A DNA stretch of 64,000 nucleotides from Actinosynnema sp. ALI-1.44 (GTDB taxonomy: Bacteria; Actinomycetota; Actinomycetes; Mycobacteriales; Pseudonocardiaceae): the NCBI RefSeq assembly GCF_001984155.1, contig NZ_MTQO01000021.1, positions 1 to 64,000 on the forward strand, in the 5' to 3' direction. This document shows positions 51,024 to 60,685 of this stretch, in pieces (positions within the stretch are counted from its first letter, which is position 1; every line of letters begins with the position of its first letter). The notes under the pieces were generated by a model. The model did no database searches and had not been told where the DNA came from. It was given only the letters and a program-made list of their open reading frames with translations. The translations under genes were made by a program, and so were the position numbers.

Positions 51024-52523
51024 TTAGCGGCCCGGTGCGTATGCCGGAATCGAGCGCGGCCCGCCGGGGTACTGGACGGTGATGGTGTCCGGCGCGACGC
51101 CGCGCTTGACCCAGTCCTCCAGCAGGCGCAACGGGTCCGCGGTCTCGCCGAGCCCGGCGCCGGAGCAGTGGTTCTTGCCGGGCACCATGAACAGCCGGTA
51201 GAACCGCTGGGTCGCGGCCACGCCGCCGTTGACGTGCGCGGCCCGGTCGTAGTACTTCAGCGACGACCGGGGAGACAGGACACCGTCGGCGAAGTCGGCT
51301 GTCATGAGCAGTTTGCCGCCGGACGCGCGGAACGCCGACAGGTCGGGATTCTCCGCGCTGACGAGTTCGTCCCTGCGCTTCATCTTCGCCGGGTCGGTGT
51401 CGAAGTCGAACGCGCGGGGGTTGTAGCCGGGGCCGGGTGGGGTGTCGAACGCCAGGTAGCGCAGCATGCCGTCGGCGAGAACCTGGGCCAGCGGCGGGAA
51501 TCCGCCGCTTCCGGTCAGCCACGTCGGCCAGTCGCCCTCGCTGCCGGGCAGCAGGCCGCCGTCGGTCAGTTCCTCGCCGCGCGAGTTCACCGGCGTCTGG
51601 TACATCCGGCGCAGTGCCGCGATCTTGCGTCCGTCAAGGCATTTCGGCGTGTGTGCGCAGTCGAGTGCCGACACGTCGAACCGGCATCGCCGTGGGTCGT
51701 CGAGCACGCCGTCGACCCGGCCGTCGAGGTTGTCGCACTGCGCCAGCACGGCGTCGTGGATCAGCGGGACGTCCGCCTCGACGATGATCGGTTCGCCGTT
51801 CTGGCCGAGGTTGGCGTTCGCCGCCCACACCCAGTTCAGCGTGACCGTGCGGTAGTCGATCCCGGAGTCGCCCGCCCAGATGCCGTCGAAGTCGTCCGGG
51901 TACCGCTGTGCCTCCACCATCGCCTGACGGCCGCCGTTCGAGCAGCCGAGGAAGTAGGAGAGCTTGGGGGCACGGCGGTAGAAGGACTCCGTGATCTTCT
52001 TCGTGGCGAGTGTCGCGACGTGCACACCGCGATGCGCCCAGTCCACGACGGCGGGCTCGTTGCCGTAGGCCCACAACGCGTCGGTGACGACCGTGCCCAG
52101 CCCCAACGGGTCCGCCCCGACGTGACCGGTGTCCGTGGTCGCCGACGCGTAGCCGCGGGACACGCCCTCGACGCACGTCGCGGAGTCGATGCTCCCGCAC
52201 AGGCCACCGCAGCCGCCGAAGAGGAAGTCCCCGTTCCACCCGGCCGGGTCGGGCAGCCGCAGCTCGAACTGGACCTGCGGGGCGACGTACCCGGTGACGC
52301 GGCAGTGGCTCGGCGTGGCCTGCGTGGCGGGCACTACTTCGGCGTTCGCCATCCGTGTCGGCGCGCCGGGCAGCGTCTCCAGGTTGAGATCACGCAGCGC
52401 CGTGCACTGCTCCGGTGCGGAGAAGGCCTGTTCGGCCGCGGTCGACGGTGACGCGTTCGCCAACGGGATGAGCAGGAGTGTCGTGAGAGCCAGTACCGTG
52501 TTCCTGCCTGGGCTTCTGCGCAT
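51024..52523 (-). CDS. Secreted tannase/feruloyl-esterase-family hydrolase (second copy)
   Basis: 499-aa exported esterase. A signal peptide covers about residues 1-31 (MRRSPGRN, hydrophobic core, ANASPSTAA). The CS-D-HC layout of the family is present: LGCSNGGRQ, MTADFADGVLSP for the Asp, and GKNHCSGAG for the His with its Cys. The start at 52523 fits the signal peptide and has AAGGAACG upstream; an open frame 27 codons longer has no export signal. It is a distant paralogue of the enzyme at 5.8-7.4 kb. Its stop codon was originally immediately next to the GntR stop, and the IS630 element now separates them. Confidence 0.85.
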   Translation of the reverse strand: MRRSPGRNTVLALTTLLLIPLANASPSTAAEQAFSAPEQCTALRDLNLETLPGAPTRMANAEVVPATQATPSHCRVTGYVAPQVQFELRLPDPAGWNGDFLFGGCGGLCGSIDSATCVEGVSRGYASATTDTGHVGADPLGLGTVVTDALWAYGNEPAVVDWAHRGVHVATLATKKITESFYRRAPKLSYFLGCSNGGRQAMVEAQRYPDDFDGIWAGDSGIDYRTVTLNWVWAANANLGQNGEPIIVEADVPLIHDAVLAQCDNLDGRVDGVLDDPRRCRFDVSALDCAHTPKCLDGRKIAALRRMYQTPVNSRGEELTDGGLLPGSEGDWPTWLTGSGGFPPLAQVLADGMLRYLAFDTPPGPGYNPRAFDFDTDPAKMKRRDELVSAENPDLSAFRASGGKLLMTADFADGVLSPRSSLKYYDRAAHVNGGVAATQRFYRLFMVPGKNHCSGAGLGETADPLRLLEDWVKRGVAPDTITVQYPGGPRSIPAYAPGR

Positions 52524-52551
52524 GATCAGTCGTTCCTTCGCGGTGAGCTGG

Positions 52552-53157
52552 TCAGCCGGTGTAGAGCTGGCGGGTGCACGCGCCCTCTTCGACGACGTCG
52601 ACACTCCGGACGTCCTGTGCGTCGAACCGGAGCGTCCACTGCTTGGTGCCGTCGAGGATCACGGTGCCGTTCCCGGCGAAGCGCGCCGAACCGAACGTGT
52701 GACCCGACTCGGAGTTGAAACAGCCGAGGTAGGCGCGTTTGCTGAACGGACCACCGGTGGTCTGCACGTACAGCGCGTCCACGGGGTCGATGACGTCGCT
52801 GGTGTCGTGCACGATGATCTCGAACCTGCCGTCGCCGGACGTCGCCACGACCCGCATCTCGTGGTCGTGCAGCGCCAGCCCGAGCAGCCCGAGTCCGCCC
52901 GCCACCATGCCCACCAGCAGCAGGCAGACCATGGCCAACGCGGGCGGCACCCGCCGCGGACCCGGCCGGGCGAGCATCAGCAGCAGGAAGCTGACGCTGA
53001 GCGCGGCGAACCCGACGGCCGCCACGAGCAGCCAGAGCCACGGCCGGTCGCCGCTCCAGGTCCACCGGAACGGGTTGAGCAGCGCCACAACGGCCTCGAC
53101 GACCAACACGCCACCGACGACGCCGACAGCACTGGCGGTGGTCGTTCGCGTCTTCAT
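52552..53157 (-). CDS. Membrane protein of unknown function
   Basis: 201-aa protein. Three transmembrane segments (about residues 9-27, 40-62, 75-97) precede a soluble C-terminal domain (about 100-201) rich in beta strands (MRVVATSGDGRFEIIVHDTS, GTVILDGTKQWTLRFDA), with cysteines in LGCFNSESG and GACTRQL that could pair outside the cell. No family recognised. The start at 53157 is where membrane-protein character begins; the ribosome site is weak. Same strand as the second tannase-family gene, 28 bases upstream of it. Confidence 0.65.
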   Translation of the reverse strand: MKTRTTTASAVGVVGGVLVVEAVVALLNPFRWTWSGDRPWLWLLVAAVGFAALSVSFLLLMLARPGPRRVPPALAMVCLLLVGMVAGGLGLLGLALHDHEMRVVATSGDGRFEIIVHDTSDVIDPVDALYVQTTGGPFSKRAYLGCFNSESGHTFGSARFAGNGTVILDGTKQWTLRFDAQDVRSVDVVEEGACTRQLYTG

Positions 53158-53301
53158 TTCGGGTGCACACCACCAATGGGGAATCCGTGCCTGCAGGGCA
53201 GGGGAAGAACTACCACAACGCGGAGCCGACCCGGTTTGTTTTCGACTTCTGACTCGATACAGCTGAGCAAGAGCTGAGCGGTTTTCGGACATCACGAGGG
53301 C

Positions 53302-53313
53302 TAGGCTCACGCT
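53302..53313 (+). promoter_or_regulatory. Putative leaderless promoter of the HIT gene
   Basis: TAGGCT, a TANNNT -10 box, ends six bases before the GTG start, and there is no Shine-Dalgarno. Same layout as upstream of the LacI regulator. Confidence 0.4.
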
Positions 53314-53721
53314 GTGGCTTGCTTGTTCTGTGAAATCGTGGCCGGGCGTGAGCCGGCTTTCGTGGTCGCCGCCGAATCCGACGGCACGGCGTTCCTCGAC
53401 ACCAGGCCGGTGTTCAAGGGGCATGTGCTCGTCGTCCCGCCGACGCACATCGAGACCCTCGCCGACCTGCCCGCGACCGACCTGGCCGGGTACTTCGGCT
53501 TCGTGCAACGCATCGCCGTCGCGGTCAAGGAAGGACTCGGCGCGCAGGGCACGTTCGTCGCGATGAACAACACCGTGAGCCAGAGCGTGCCGCACCTGCA
53601 CACGCACGTCGTGCCCCGCACCAAGGGCGACGGCCTGCGCGGGTTCTTCTGGCCGAGGACGAAGTACGCATCGGACGAGGAAGCCGAGTCCTACGCCGCC
53701 GACATCCGCGCGAAGGTGTGA
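53314..53721 (+). CDS. HIT-family nucleotide hydrolase/transferase
   Basis: 135-aa histidine-triad protein of the HINT/protein-kinase-C-interacting type. N-terminal CLFCEIVAGREPAFVV with CxxC-like start, FLDTRPVFKGHVLVVPPTH, and the catalytic triad HLHTHVVP. Such enzymes cleave adenosine phosphoramidates or AMP-linked dinucleotides. One base separates it from the next gene, so they share a transcript. Confidence 0.9.
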   Translation: MACLFCEIVAGREPAFVVAAESDGTAFLDTRPVFKGHVLVVPPTHIETLADLPATDLAGYFGFVQRIAVAVKEGLGAQGTFVAMNNTVSQSVPHLHTHVVPRTKGDGLRGFFWPRTKYASDEEAESYAADIRAKV

Positions 53722-53722
53722 C

Positions 53723-54736
53723 ATGCCGATCGACCTGTCGGCGCACCCCCGCGTCCCGCTCGGCCACTGGCCGACGCCCGTCGAGGACTGCCCGAGGCTG
53801 ACCGAGGCGCTCGGCGGCCCCCGGATCCTGGTCAAGCGCGATGACGTGAACGGTCTCGGCGTCGGCGGCAACAAGCTGCGCAAGGCCGAGTTCCTGCTCG
53901 GCGAGGCGCTCGCCGACGGCGCGGACACCGTGATCACGTTCGGTGCCGTGCAGACCAACCACGGGCGGCAGACCGCGGCCGCGTGCGCCCGGCTCGGCCT
54001 GCGGTGCGAACTCGTCCTGACGAAGTCGGTGCCGATGTCGGGCGAGGCCTACGAGCGGTCCGGCAACATCGTCCTGGACGACCTGTACGGCGCCCACGTC
54101 CACCTCTGCGACACGCCGGAGCAGACGGACGAGGTCTACGACCGGATCGTCGCTGAGGCGCGGGCGGAAGGCCGCAGGACGGCCACCGTCCCGGTCGGCG
54201 GCTCCAACGCCGTCGGCGTGCTGGGCTACGTGGCCGCCGCGGCGGAGTTGCGCACCCAGGTGGCGGACGAGGCGGTCGACCGGATCGTGGTGGCGGTGGG
54301 CAGCGCGGGCACCGCGGCGGGTCTCGCGCTGGGGATCCACCTGCTGGACTGGCCGGTGATCCTGGACGGCGCGTGCATTTCGCACACAACCGACGAGTCG
54401 ATGGCCGACATCCGCAGGCTGGTCGGCGAGACGGCGGACCTGCTCGGCGCGACCACCGGGGACCTGGCGCACGTGCGCCTGTCCGACGGCGCGGTCGGTC
54501 CTGGTTACGGCATTCCGACACCGCAGATGTGGGAAGCGTTGCGGCTGTTCGCCCGAACGGAGGGAATCACCCTCGACCCGGTCTACTCGGGCAAAGCGGC
54601 TGCCGCACTGGTGGCGGCTGTGCGCAGTGGTGCCATTGGTGCTGATGAAACCGTTGTGTTCCTCCACACCGGTGGATTGCCGGGTTTGTTCGCCTATGCT
54701 CCGGAACTGGTTCGTTTGAGGGAAAACCTGCCGTAG
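53723..54736 (+). CDS. PLP-dependent D-cysteine desulfhydrase / ACC-deaminase-family enzyme
   Basis: 337-aa fold-type II PLP enzyme. Schiff-base Lys51 in GVGGNKLRKAEFLLG, phosphate and substrate motifs FGAVQTNHGRQTAAAC, VPVGGSNAVGVLGYV, VAVGSAGTAAGLALG and FLHTGGLPGLFAY. It belongs to the D-cysteine desulfhydrase group (DcyD) more than to strict ACC deaminases, whose extra active-site residues I cannot confirm. Would release pyruvate, ammonia and sulfide from D-cysteine. Forms a two-gene unit with the HIT gene. Confidence 0.85.
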   Translation: MPIDLSAHPRVPLGHWPTPVEDCPRLTEALGGPRILVKRDDVNGLGVGGNKLRKAEFLLGEALADGADTVITFGAVQTNHGRQTAAACARLGLRCELVLTKSVPMSGEAYERSGNIVLDDLYGAHVHLCDTPEQTDEVYDRIVAEARAEGRRTATVPVGGSNAVGVLGYVAAAAELRTQVADEAVDRIVVAVGSAGTAAGLALGIHLLDWPVILDGACISHTTDESMADIRRLVGETADLLGATTGDLAHVRLSDGAVGPGYGIPTPQMWEALRLFARTEGITLDPVYSGKAAAALVAAVRSGAIGADETVVFLHTGGLPGLFAYAPELVRLRENLP

Positions 54737-54777
54737 GTATCCCATCGGAGGCGGATCGCACGGGAACATGGGCCCGG

Positions 54778-55728
54778 GTGGGGCTACGAAAGGCAGGTCC
54801 CGAGGTGCCCAGTGGCAACCACAGCGACAAGACCCGGCTGGCCGTTTTCACCGCGGTGCTGACGACCCTTGCCGTATTGGCGTTGAGTCTTCTGCTGACC
54901 GCACCGGTATGGGTGTGGGCGGCTGTGATGGTCGGCGGGAACGGAATCGCTGTTCTGCTTTCGATCCAGTTCGTGCACCGGCGGGAACAGGCCGAACTGC
55001 GCAAGGTGCTGGCGGAGCAGCGAGCGGCCAAGGCGGGCGCGGACCAACCGGGGCCGGACCAGGCGGGCGCGGACCAGGCGGCGTCGCCGTCCAGCGAACC
55101 CGAGGCGCCGACGCACGTGCAGTACCCGGTGTCCGCGGTGCCTTTGCCCAGTTCCGAGGTGGACTACCGGTTCCTGTTCTCGGCGACCGTGTGCTGGCGG
55201 CAGGCGAGTCCCCAGGCCGCCGTGCCGCACGCCAGCCCCGGCGACCTAGCCGTGCACTGGATCCTGACCCGGGCCCGTGAGCTCACCGTGCTGGAGAAGC
55301 CCGAGGAGTACCGAGTGGTCCAGCACCGGCTGGCGGTGGCGCTCGGGACAGCGCTGGCTGAGCCGTACGGACATGTGGTCGCCTGGGCCGTCGACGTTTC
55401 GCTCACGATGACCGACGACGATTCCCGTCGACTGGATCGCCTCGCGGAATTGCGCAAACACGAGCGGATGTGGGACCAGGAACGGCGAATGGAGATCAGC
55501 ATGCGCCGTTACCTCAGTGAGGACGTGCTGAAGGACACCGGAAGCGCGGTTGTGTGGTGGTTGGCCCGGCACACCGAGGAGATCGAGAACAGCGTGGAGA
55601 TGATCGGGCACCTCGCGCAATTGACCGCCGCGGCCAACAGCAGGGAAATTCCCGGTCCGGAACTGCTCCGCGCGATTCAGGCCGCCGAGAACGGCAGGCA
55701 CATCAACGGCTCCGCCCAGGATCGGTAG
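54778..55728 (+). CDS. Membrane protein with cytoplasmic helical domain, unknown function
   Basis: Up to 316 aa. Two close transmembrane helices (about residues 21-42 and 45-66), an acidic Ala/Asp/Gln-rich linker with a GADQ repeat, and a soluble C-terminal half rich in charged helices (LDRLAELRKHERMWDQERR, EEIENSVEMIGHLAQL). No family recognised; the YRFLFSATVCWR stretch and the long helix suggest a band-7/flotillin-like scaffold only vaguely. A GTG at 54805 (VPSGNHSDKTRL) is an equally plausible start, with AGGCAGG upstream. Confidence 0.65.
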   Translation: MGLRKAGPEVPSGNHSDKTRLAVFTAVLTTLAVLALSLLLTAPVWVWAAVMVGGNGIAVLLSIQFVHRREQAELRKVLAEQRAAKAGADQPGPDQAGADQAASPSSEPEAPTHVQYPVSAVPLPSSEVDYRFLFSATVCWRQASPQAAVPHASPGDLAVHWILTRARELTVLEKPEEYRVVQHRLAVALGTALAEPYGHVVAWAVDVSLTMTDDDSRRLDRLAELRKHERMWDQERRMEISMRRYLSEDVLKDTGSAVVWWLARHTEEIENSVEMIGHLAQLTAAANSREIPGPELLRAIQAAENGRHINGSAQDR

Positions 55729-55790
55729 GCCAGTCCACGGCGCGCGTATGCGTCGTGAACAGGATCACCCCTGATCAGGGCACCTGAGGG

Positions 55791-55802
55791 TATCGTCGAG
55801 GC
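55791..55802 (+). promoter_or_regulatory. Putative leaderless promoter of the lipoprotein gene
   Basis: TATCGT fits a TANNNT -10 box and ends six bases before the ATG; only a too-close CGAGG lies between. Confidence 0.35.
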
Positions 55803-56372
55803 ATGATCCGGATCGGTCTCTGCGCACTGGCGGGCGTCGCCCTGCTGGTGCTGGGCGGCTGCGGCTCGCCGCCGGGGCACGGGATCGTCATGGCGACGCC
55901 GCCACCGAGCCCGAGCAGGCTCGCACCGGAGGTTCCGCTGCCGCTGGAAGTCAAGCGGTACGCCACCGAGCCGTGTTCGATGCTCCGCCCGGACCAGCCG
56001 GTCACCAAGGACTTGGTCCCCGGCAGCAACGAAGGCGGCAACACCTGCGTGTGGCGGGCGAGGACGCCACAGCAGCCGCTGATGACCGCGACGGTCGACC
56101 TGGCATCCGGTGGTCTGGAAGGGCTGTACCGCAAGCGCAACAGGCTGCCGTACTTCGAGCCGACCGAGATCCAGGGCTACCCGGCGGTGCGCCACGACCC
56201 GGAACGGGCCATCCCCGACCAGGGGCGCTGCACGGTCAGCGTCGGCGTGGCCGAGGACGCCCTGCTCACGGTCACCACCACCATCGCGGACCCGAAGACC
56301 CTGAACTACCCCGTTCCCTGCCCGGACGCGGACCTGCTGGCCAACGCCATCATCGGGGATGTCACGTCCTAG
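55803..56372 (+). CDS. DUF3558-type lipoprotein
   Basis: 189-aa exported lipoprotein. Signal peptide with lipobox LGGC (Cys20), a Pro/Ser-rich tether, then the DUF3558 pattern: EPCSMLRPDQ, a central GNTCVWRAR, GYPAVRHDPE, RCTVSVGVAEDALLTVTTT and a final PVPCPDADLLANAI. These cysteines are typical of the family, found on the surface of actinobacteria with unknown role. It overlaps the end of the convergent LAL gene by four bases. Confidence 0.85.
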   Translation: MIRIGLCALAGVALLVLGGCGSPPGHGIVMATPPPSPSRLAPEVPLPLEVKRYATEPCSMLRPDQPVTKDLVPGSNEGGNTCVWRARTPQQPLMTATVDLASGGLEGLYRKRNRLPYFEPTEIQGYPAVRHDPERAIPDQGRCTVSVGVAEDALLTVTTTIADPKTLNYPVPCPDADLLANAIIGDVTS

Positions 56373-59014
56373 CCCAGGTTGTCCGCGCCCCAGCGGGCCA
56401 GCGCGACCCGTGAGGCGAGGCCCAGCTTGGCGTAGCTGTTGCGCAGGTGGGTTTCCACGGTTCGCTGGCTCAGGAACAGACGGCTCGCGATGTCGGCATT
56501 GGACAGGCCCTCGGCCAACAGCCGGACGACATCCGTTTCCCGGGTGGACAGTGGACCTGTCCCGCGCGCCGAACGGATCCGCACACCCAGAGCCCTGGCC
56601 ACGTGCCGGGCGCGGTTGACCCACGGCGCGGCACCGGCGTGTTCGAACACTTCCAGCGCCGCCAGCACCGCGCCGGGGTCGGCCAGGTCGAGCTTGGCCT
56701 GTGCGGCGAACAGGACCGCGCCGAAGCTCTCCAGGCGGCTGACGGCGTCGGCCAACAGGTCCTGGTCGCCCGTCCGCACCGCGGTGAACCGGTCGGCGAG
56801 CGCCACTGCCAGGGTTGCCTGGTCGCCGAACGCCCGAAATGCCTTCTCCGCGTACGAGGGGGAGAACAGCGGGCGGATCATGGCCGCGTACGGGTCGCAG
56901 AACAGCGGGAACAACCGGAAGTCCGGATCGGGCTCGGCTTGGGCCCGGTTCTCCGAATGCAGTGCGATCGTGTTGGCCGCCAACCTGGTCACTTCGACGA
57001 CTCCGAGATCGGGCGCCCGGCACACCTGATGCGCCTGGTCGAGATCGGCGGCCGCCTCGGTCAGCTCTCCTCGTTCCGCGCGGAGGAACGCGCGTTGCGC
57101 CAGCGACCTCGCCCGGTGCCGGGGCAGCCCGGCGGACAGTTCCAGTGCCTTGTCGATCTCGGCGAGGGCGGCGGTCATGTCACCGCTCAGGTAACGCGCG
57201 CACGACAACACATACCGGGAATAGCACGCGTGCGTGGGTATCTCGATCGAATGCTTGGTGTCCACGGCCTCCAGCGCGAACTCGATCGCGCGGGCGACGT
57301 TTCCGGTCAGCGCGTGCAACGGGCTCAGCACCACACTGATGCGCTGGCCCTGGAACGCCTGCTCGGCGTCGCACTGCCTGGCGTACCCGATGGCCTGTTC
57401 CCCGTACCCGACCGCGTCGGTGAACTGGCCGTCGAGCATCGCCGTGATGGCCTTGCCCAGGTATCCGATCGCCTGTGCGGCAACGGGACGGCTGGTGTCG
57501 TCGGCGAGTTTCGCCATCCGCGCGGTCGCCGCGCGGAGGTCGGGTTCCTGGTCGTGCCGCGCCACGTAGATGAACTGGTGGACGCCCGCTTCCGGGTACC
57601 GATCGCTGATCGCCTCGGCCGTGGTGGACAGATGGGACCGGGCATCCGGGTTGTCCTGGCGTTCCGCGTTGAGCAGCGCGAGCCGGAACCGCAGCTTGCC
57701 CGCGGCGGCCTCCATGCCGTGCTTGAGCGCCGTGTCCAGGCCGTCGGCCCACGCGCGCACCGCGTCGTCGAACTTGCCCATTCCCTGGTAGGCGCGGCCG
57801 ATGCCCTCGGCGAGTTCCGGGACGTCCGCCGGGTCCGCGATCTCGGCGGACGCCCGCAGGTAGCGGATCGCCTCGTCGGTGGCCCGCATCGCCAGCGCGC
57901 GCCACCCCGCTTTGGCCATGACCCGTGCCGCTCTGCCGGGATCGACCAGGTCACCTGCCTCCCGGTAGTGCGGCGCCAGGGTGAGCACGTCGTCGGGGTT
58001 GGCGTTCTCGACCGCTGTGATGACCGCCGCGTGCAGTGCCCGCCGCTCGGAGAGCGTCATCTCCGCGTACGCGACCTCCGCGTACAGCGGGTGCGCGACC
58101 CGGTAGGTCAGGCTCCGGCCCGACGCGTGCTCGATGACCACTCCCTCGGTGATCAGCCTCTTCAACGCCACCGGGGCGTCGCAGATCGCGCGCAGCACCT
58201 CGCCGCTGGCGGCTTGGCCGGCCACGGCAACGGTTTCCAGCACCGTGCGTTCGGTGTCGTCGAGGGTGCGGAGCCGGTCGAGCACGACGTCACGCACGAT
58301 CACCGGGATGGCCCCGGAACGGTTGAGACCACTGTGGACGAGTGCGGTGACGAACAGCGGTACACCCTTGGCGCGCCGGGTGATGTCGTCGAGCAGCTCC
58401 GGCGACGGCGGCACGCCGAGCAGGTCGGCCACGAGCTCCGCGACGGCCGCGTCGGCCAGCGGTGCCACCGTGATCTCGGTGCCGGTGCGGCGGACCGTCG
58501 CGCCGAGGCTGTCCAACGACGGATTGGCGTCCCCTGGCCGGTACGCGCCGACGACGAGCACGTCGGCGGCGTTGCGGCCGAGGTAGTGGACGAGTTCGAC
58601 GGTGCCGCGGTCGGCCCAGTGCAGGTCGTCGACGAAGAACACGGCAGGCGCCATGCTCTGCACGAGCCGTGCCACCGCGTCGAACATCCTGGTGCGGTTG
58701 AGGTCCGGGTCGCCGTCCAGGTACGCGGCCGGGATTTCCCGGTGGGCCAGCAGCCTGCCGATGCAGTCGTCGGCGAGCGCGTCCGCGTGCGGCCGGATGG
58801 CCTCCACGATCGGCCCGTAGGCCAGCCCGGTCTGCAGCGGATGGGCCTGGGCGCGCAGCACGGTCACCCCACGCCCGGCCGCCACGTCCAGGATGTGGGC
58901 GGCCAGCCGGGACTTGCCGATCCCCGCATCGCCGCGCAGCAACACCATGCCGTGCAACGAGTCGAGCGCCGCGTGCAGCGCGGCCAGCTCGGTGTCCCGC
59001 CCGAGGAGTCTCAC
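56369..59014 (-). CDS. Large ATP-binding LuxR-family (LAL) transcriptional regulator
   Basis: 881-aa regulator with Walker [10 protein letters not shown] (about residue 27), Walker [12 protein letters not shown], a long TPR-like helical region (about 330-800) and a C-terminal LuxR HTH ([20 protein letters not shown], then [16 protein letters not shown]). The start overlaps by four bases the stop of a short LuxR paralogue upstream, so the two are translated together. Targets unknown. Confidence 0.88.
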   Translation of the reverse strand: MRLLGRDTELAALHAALDSLHGMVLLRGDAGIGKSRLAAHILDVAAGRGVTVLRAQAHPLQTGLAYGPIVEAIRPHADALADDCIGRLLAHREIPAAYLDGDPDLNRTRMFDAVARLVQSMAPAVFFVDDLHWADRGTVELVHYLGRNAADVLVVGAYRPGDANPSLDSLGATVRRTGTEITVAPLADAAVAELVADLLGVPPSPELLDDITRRAKGVPLFVTALVHSGLNRSGAIPVIVRDVVLDRLRTLDDTERTVLETVAVAGQAASGEVLRAICDAPVALKRLITEGVVIEHASGRSLTYRVAHPLYAEVAYAEMTLSERRALHAAVITAVENANPDDVLTLAPHYREAGDLVDPGRAARVMAKAGWRALAMRATDEAIRYLRASAEIADPADVPELAEGIGRAYQGMGKFDDAVRAWADGLDTALKHGMEAAAGKLRFRLALLNAERQDNPDARSHLSTTAEAISDRYPEAGVHQFIYVARHDQEPDLRAATARMAKLADDTSRPVAAQAIGYLGKAITAMLDGQFTDAVGYGEQAIGYARQCDAEQAFQGQRISVVLSPLHALTGNVARAIEFALEAVDTKHSIEIPTHACYSRYVLSCARYLSGDMTAALAEIDKALELSAGLPRHRARSLAQRAFLRAERGELTEAAADLDQAHQVCRAPDLGVVEVTRLAANTIALHSENRAQAEPDPDFRLFPLFCDPYAAMIRPLFSPSYAEKAFRAFGDQATLAVALADRFTAVRTGDQDLLADAVSRLESFGAVLFAAQAKLDLADPGAVLAALEVFEHAGAAPWVNRARHVARALGVRIRSARGTGPLSTRETDVVRLLAEGLSNADIASRLFLSQRTVETHLRNSYAKLGLASRVALARWGADNLG

Positions 59015-59433
59015 GGCAGGTTCTCCGTCGCCCAGCGCGCGAGCGCGACCCGCGTGGTCAACCCGAGTTTGGCGTAGCTGTTGCGCAAGTGGCTCTCCAC
59101 GGTCCGTCCACTGAGGAACAATCGGGCGGCGATGTCCGCGTTGGCCAGCCCGTCGCCGAGCAGTCGCACCACTTCGGTCTCGCGTCCGGTGACGAGCCCG
59201 TCGGCGACCAACGCGTGCAGCGTGTCCGGCTCGGGGGACAGGTACCGCAGCACCGAACCGGTCGCCGCCTCGCCCGCCACCGCGACGACCTCGATCAGCC
59301 TGCGCTCGGGCTCGTCCAGACGGCGCAGCCGCCCGAGAACCACGTCCCGCACGATCATGGCGTCGCGGTCCCCGCCGCGCACAAGGGCGCTGGCGAACAG
59401 GGGGACGCGCCCGAAGACCTGGGATTTCATCAA
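59011..59433 (-). CDS. Internally deleted LAL-type LuxR mini-protein
   Basis: 140 aa. Residues about 8-80 match the middle of the neighbouring 881-aa LAL protein ([40 protein letters not shown]), and residues about 81-140 match its C-terminal LuxR HTH ([36 protein letters not shown]). The Walker motifs and the roughly 600-residue TPR region are absent. It looks like a paralogue that suffered a large in-frame deletion but kept an intact DNA-binding domain; it could act as an unregulated or competing regulator. Coupled to the full-length gene by ATGA overlap. Confidence 0.75.
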   Translation of the reverse strand: MMKSQVFGRVPLFASALVRGGDRDAMIVRDVVLGRLRRLDEPERRLIEVVAVAGEAATGSVLRYLSPEPDTLHALVADGLVTGRETEVVRLLGDGLANADIAARLFLSGRTVESHLRNSYAKLGLTTRVALARWATENLP

Positions 59434-59442
59434 CCCCCGAGC

Positions 59443-60639
59443 TTACTCACGGCGTCGATCGGATTTCGGGCGATTTCCGGGGATTTCGGCCAGCACTATC
59501 CCGCTGCGGGGTTTCGGCGTGAAATATGTCGCTTTCCTCGGCATTTGCCGACCTGTCGCGTGCACCGCGAGAACGTCGGCCACCGGGACCGGTGCGATCA
59601 GCACCACCGCGTCGGCGTCCGGTCGTGCCGGGCGGCCCGGTGGCAGCGGCCGCAGCGCCGGGCCCACGGGATCCAGTCCCAGCGCGCGCTCGACCATGAG
59701 CTGCTCGACGAGCCGGTGGTCGATGGCCAAGCCGTTGCGGGGCAACGTCACCCGCAGCGCCTCGGTCCCGCTGACCACGACGACGGTGCCCGGCGTGCTC
59801 GGCGCCGCCGGATCGCAACCGCGCCGGACGTCCAGACCGGCCAGCCGCCAGCGCTCGGCGAGTTCGCCGAGACCGAGCCCGGTACCGGTGAGCACCCGGT
59901 GGATCGGGCCGACCCGCAGGTCCGGTCCCGCGGTGATCAGGGCGAGCAGCGAGCCGTGCCCGGCCCGTGCCGCCGCCGCGACCCGGTGGTTGCCGTCGGC
60001 GACCAGCAGCGACTGCGCGCCCGCGGCGGCGAGCAGTTCGTCCTGCAGCTCTCCTTCGCCTGCCAGCCACATCCGGTTTCGCCTGCCCGCGGAATCGGTC
60101 ATGGACACCGCTGGTTCGCCGAGCCGCGCGACCGCGTCACACATCAGCTTGGTGAACTGCTCGCCACCATCGGTGGGTACGAGCATGGCCGCGCTCGTGG
60201 CGCAGCGCAGACCGCTGAGCATCGCGGCGCGTTCGGCGACGACGTCCGGGTAGACCTCCTCGGTGTGCCGGACGTGGGTCAGCCCGTCCGCGCCGACCGC
60301 TGCGGGGTCGACCACGCACAACAACCCCAGCGCCGAGCCCTCCGGACCGTCACCCCACGACAGTCCCACGACGTCGGTGACCTGTTCGTAGTGGCTGTCC
60401 CGCAGCTGGTCCAGCGCGGCGTGGGCGATCGGCAGCGCGGACAGCACGTCCAGCCCCCTCGCGCGGGCGGCGGGGGTCCGGTGGGGGTGCTGCACGGCCA
60501 GCAACGTCCCGTCGGCCGCGCCCGGCTGGGCCAGTGCCGCGATCACCTGGTCGGGCTCGGCGAACTCGTCGACGCCTGGACCGGGAATGGCGTCCCGCAC
60601 GATCCAGCCGCGACGGATCGGCGATACCCACGTGTCCAC
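59443..60639 (-). CDS. DUF1015-family protein
   Basis: 398-aa cytosolic protein of the widely conserved DUF1015 family, of unknown biochemical role. Family marks: PYDVI-like N-terminal part, TAVQHPHRT-like LLAVQHPHRTP, LLVADGNHRVAAA in the centre and a final segment with ATGRQMPRKATYF and PKPRSGIVL. The GTG at 60639 (VDTWVSPIRRGW) is the probable start. Divergent from the SDR gene with a 46-base gap. Confidence 0.8.
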   Translation of the reverse strand: MDTWVSPIRRGWIVRDAIPGPGVDEFAEPDQVIAALAQPGAADGTLLAVQHPHRTPAARARGLDVLSALPIAHAALDQLRDSHYEQVTDVVGLSWGDGPEGSALGLLCVVDPAAVGADGLTHVRHTEEVYPDVVAERAAMLSGLRCATSAAMLVPTDGGEQFTKLMCDAVARLGEPAVSMTDSAGRRNRMWLAGEGELQDELLAAAGAQSLLVADGNHRVAAAARAGHGSLLALITAGPDLRVGPIHRVLTGTGLGLGELAERWRLAGLDVRRGCDPAAPSTPGTVVVVSGTEALRVTLPRNGLAIDHRLVEQLMVERALGLDPVGPALRPLPPGRPARPDADAVVLIAPVPVADVLAVHATGRQMPRKATYFTPKPRSGIVLAEIPGNRPKSDRRRE

Positions 60640-60685
60640 CGCACCAACGTTAGCCCCGAATGAGGGATAAGACAGAATCGCGGCC

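Noticed and set aside
53158-53958. Longer N-terminal extension of the membrane protein at 52552-53157
   Set aside because: The extension overlaps the HIT gene on the other strand, lacks GC-type codon bias and adds no domain.
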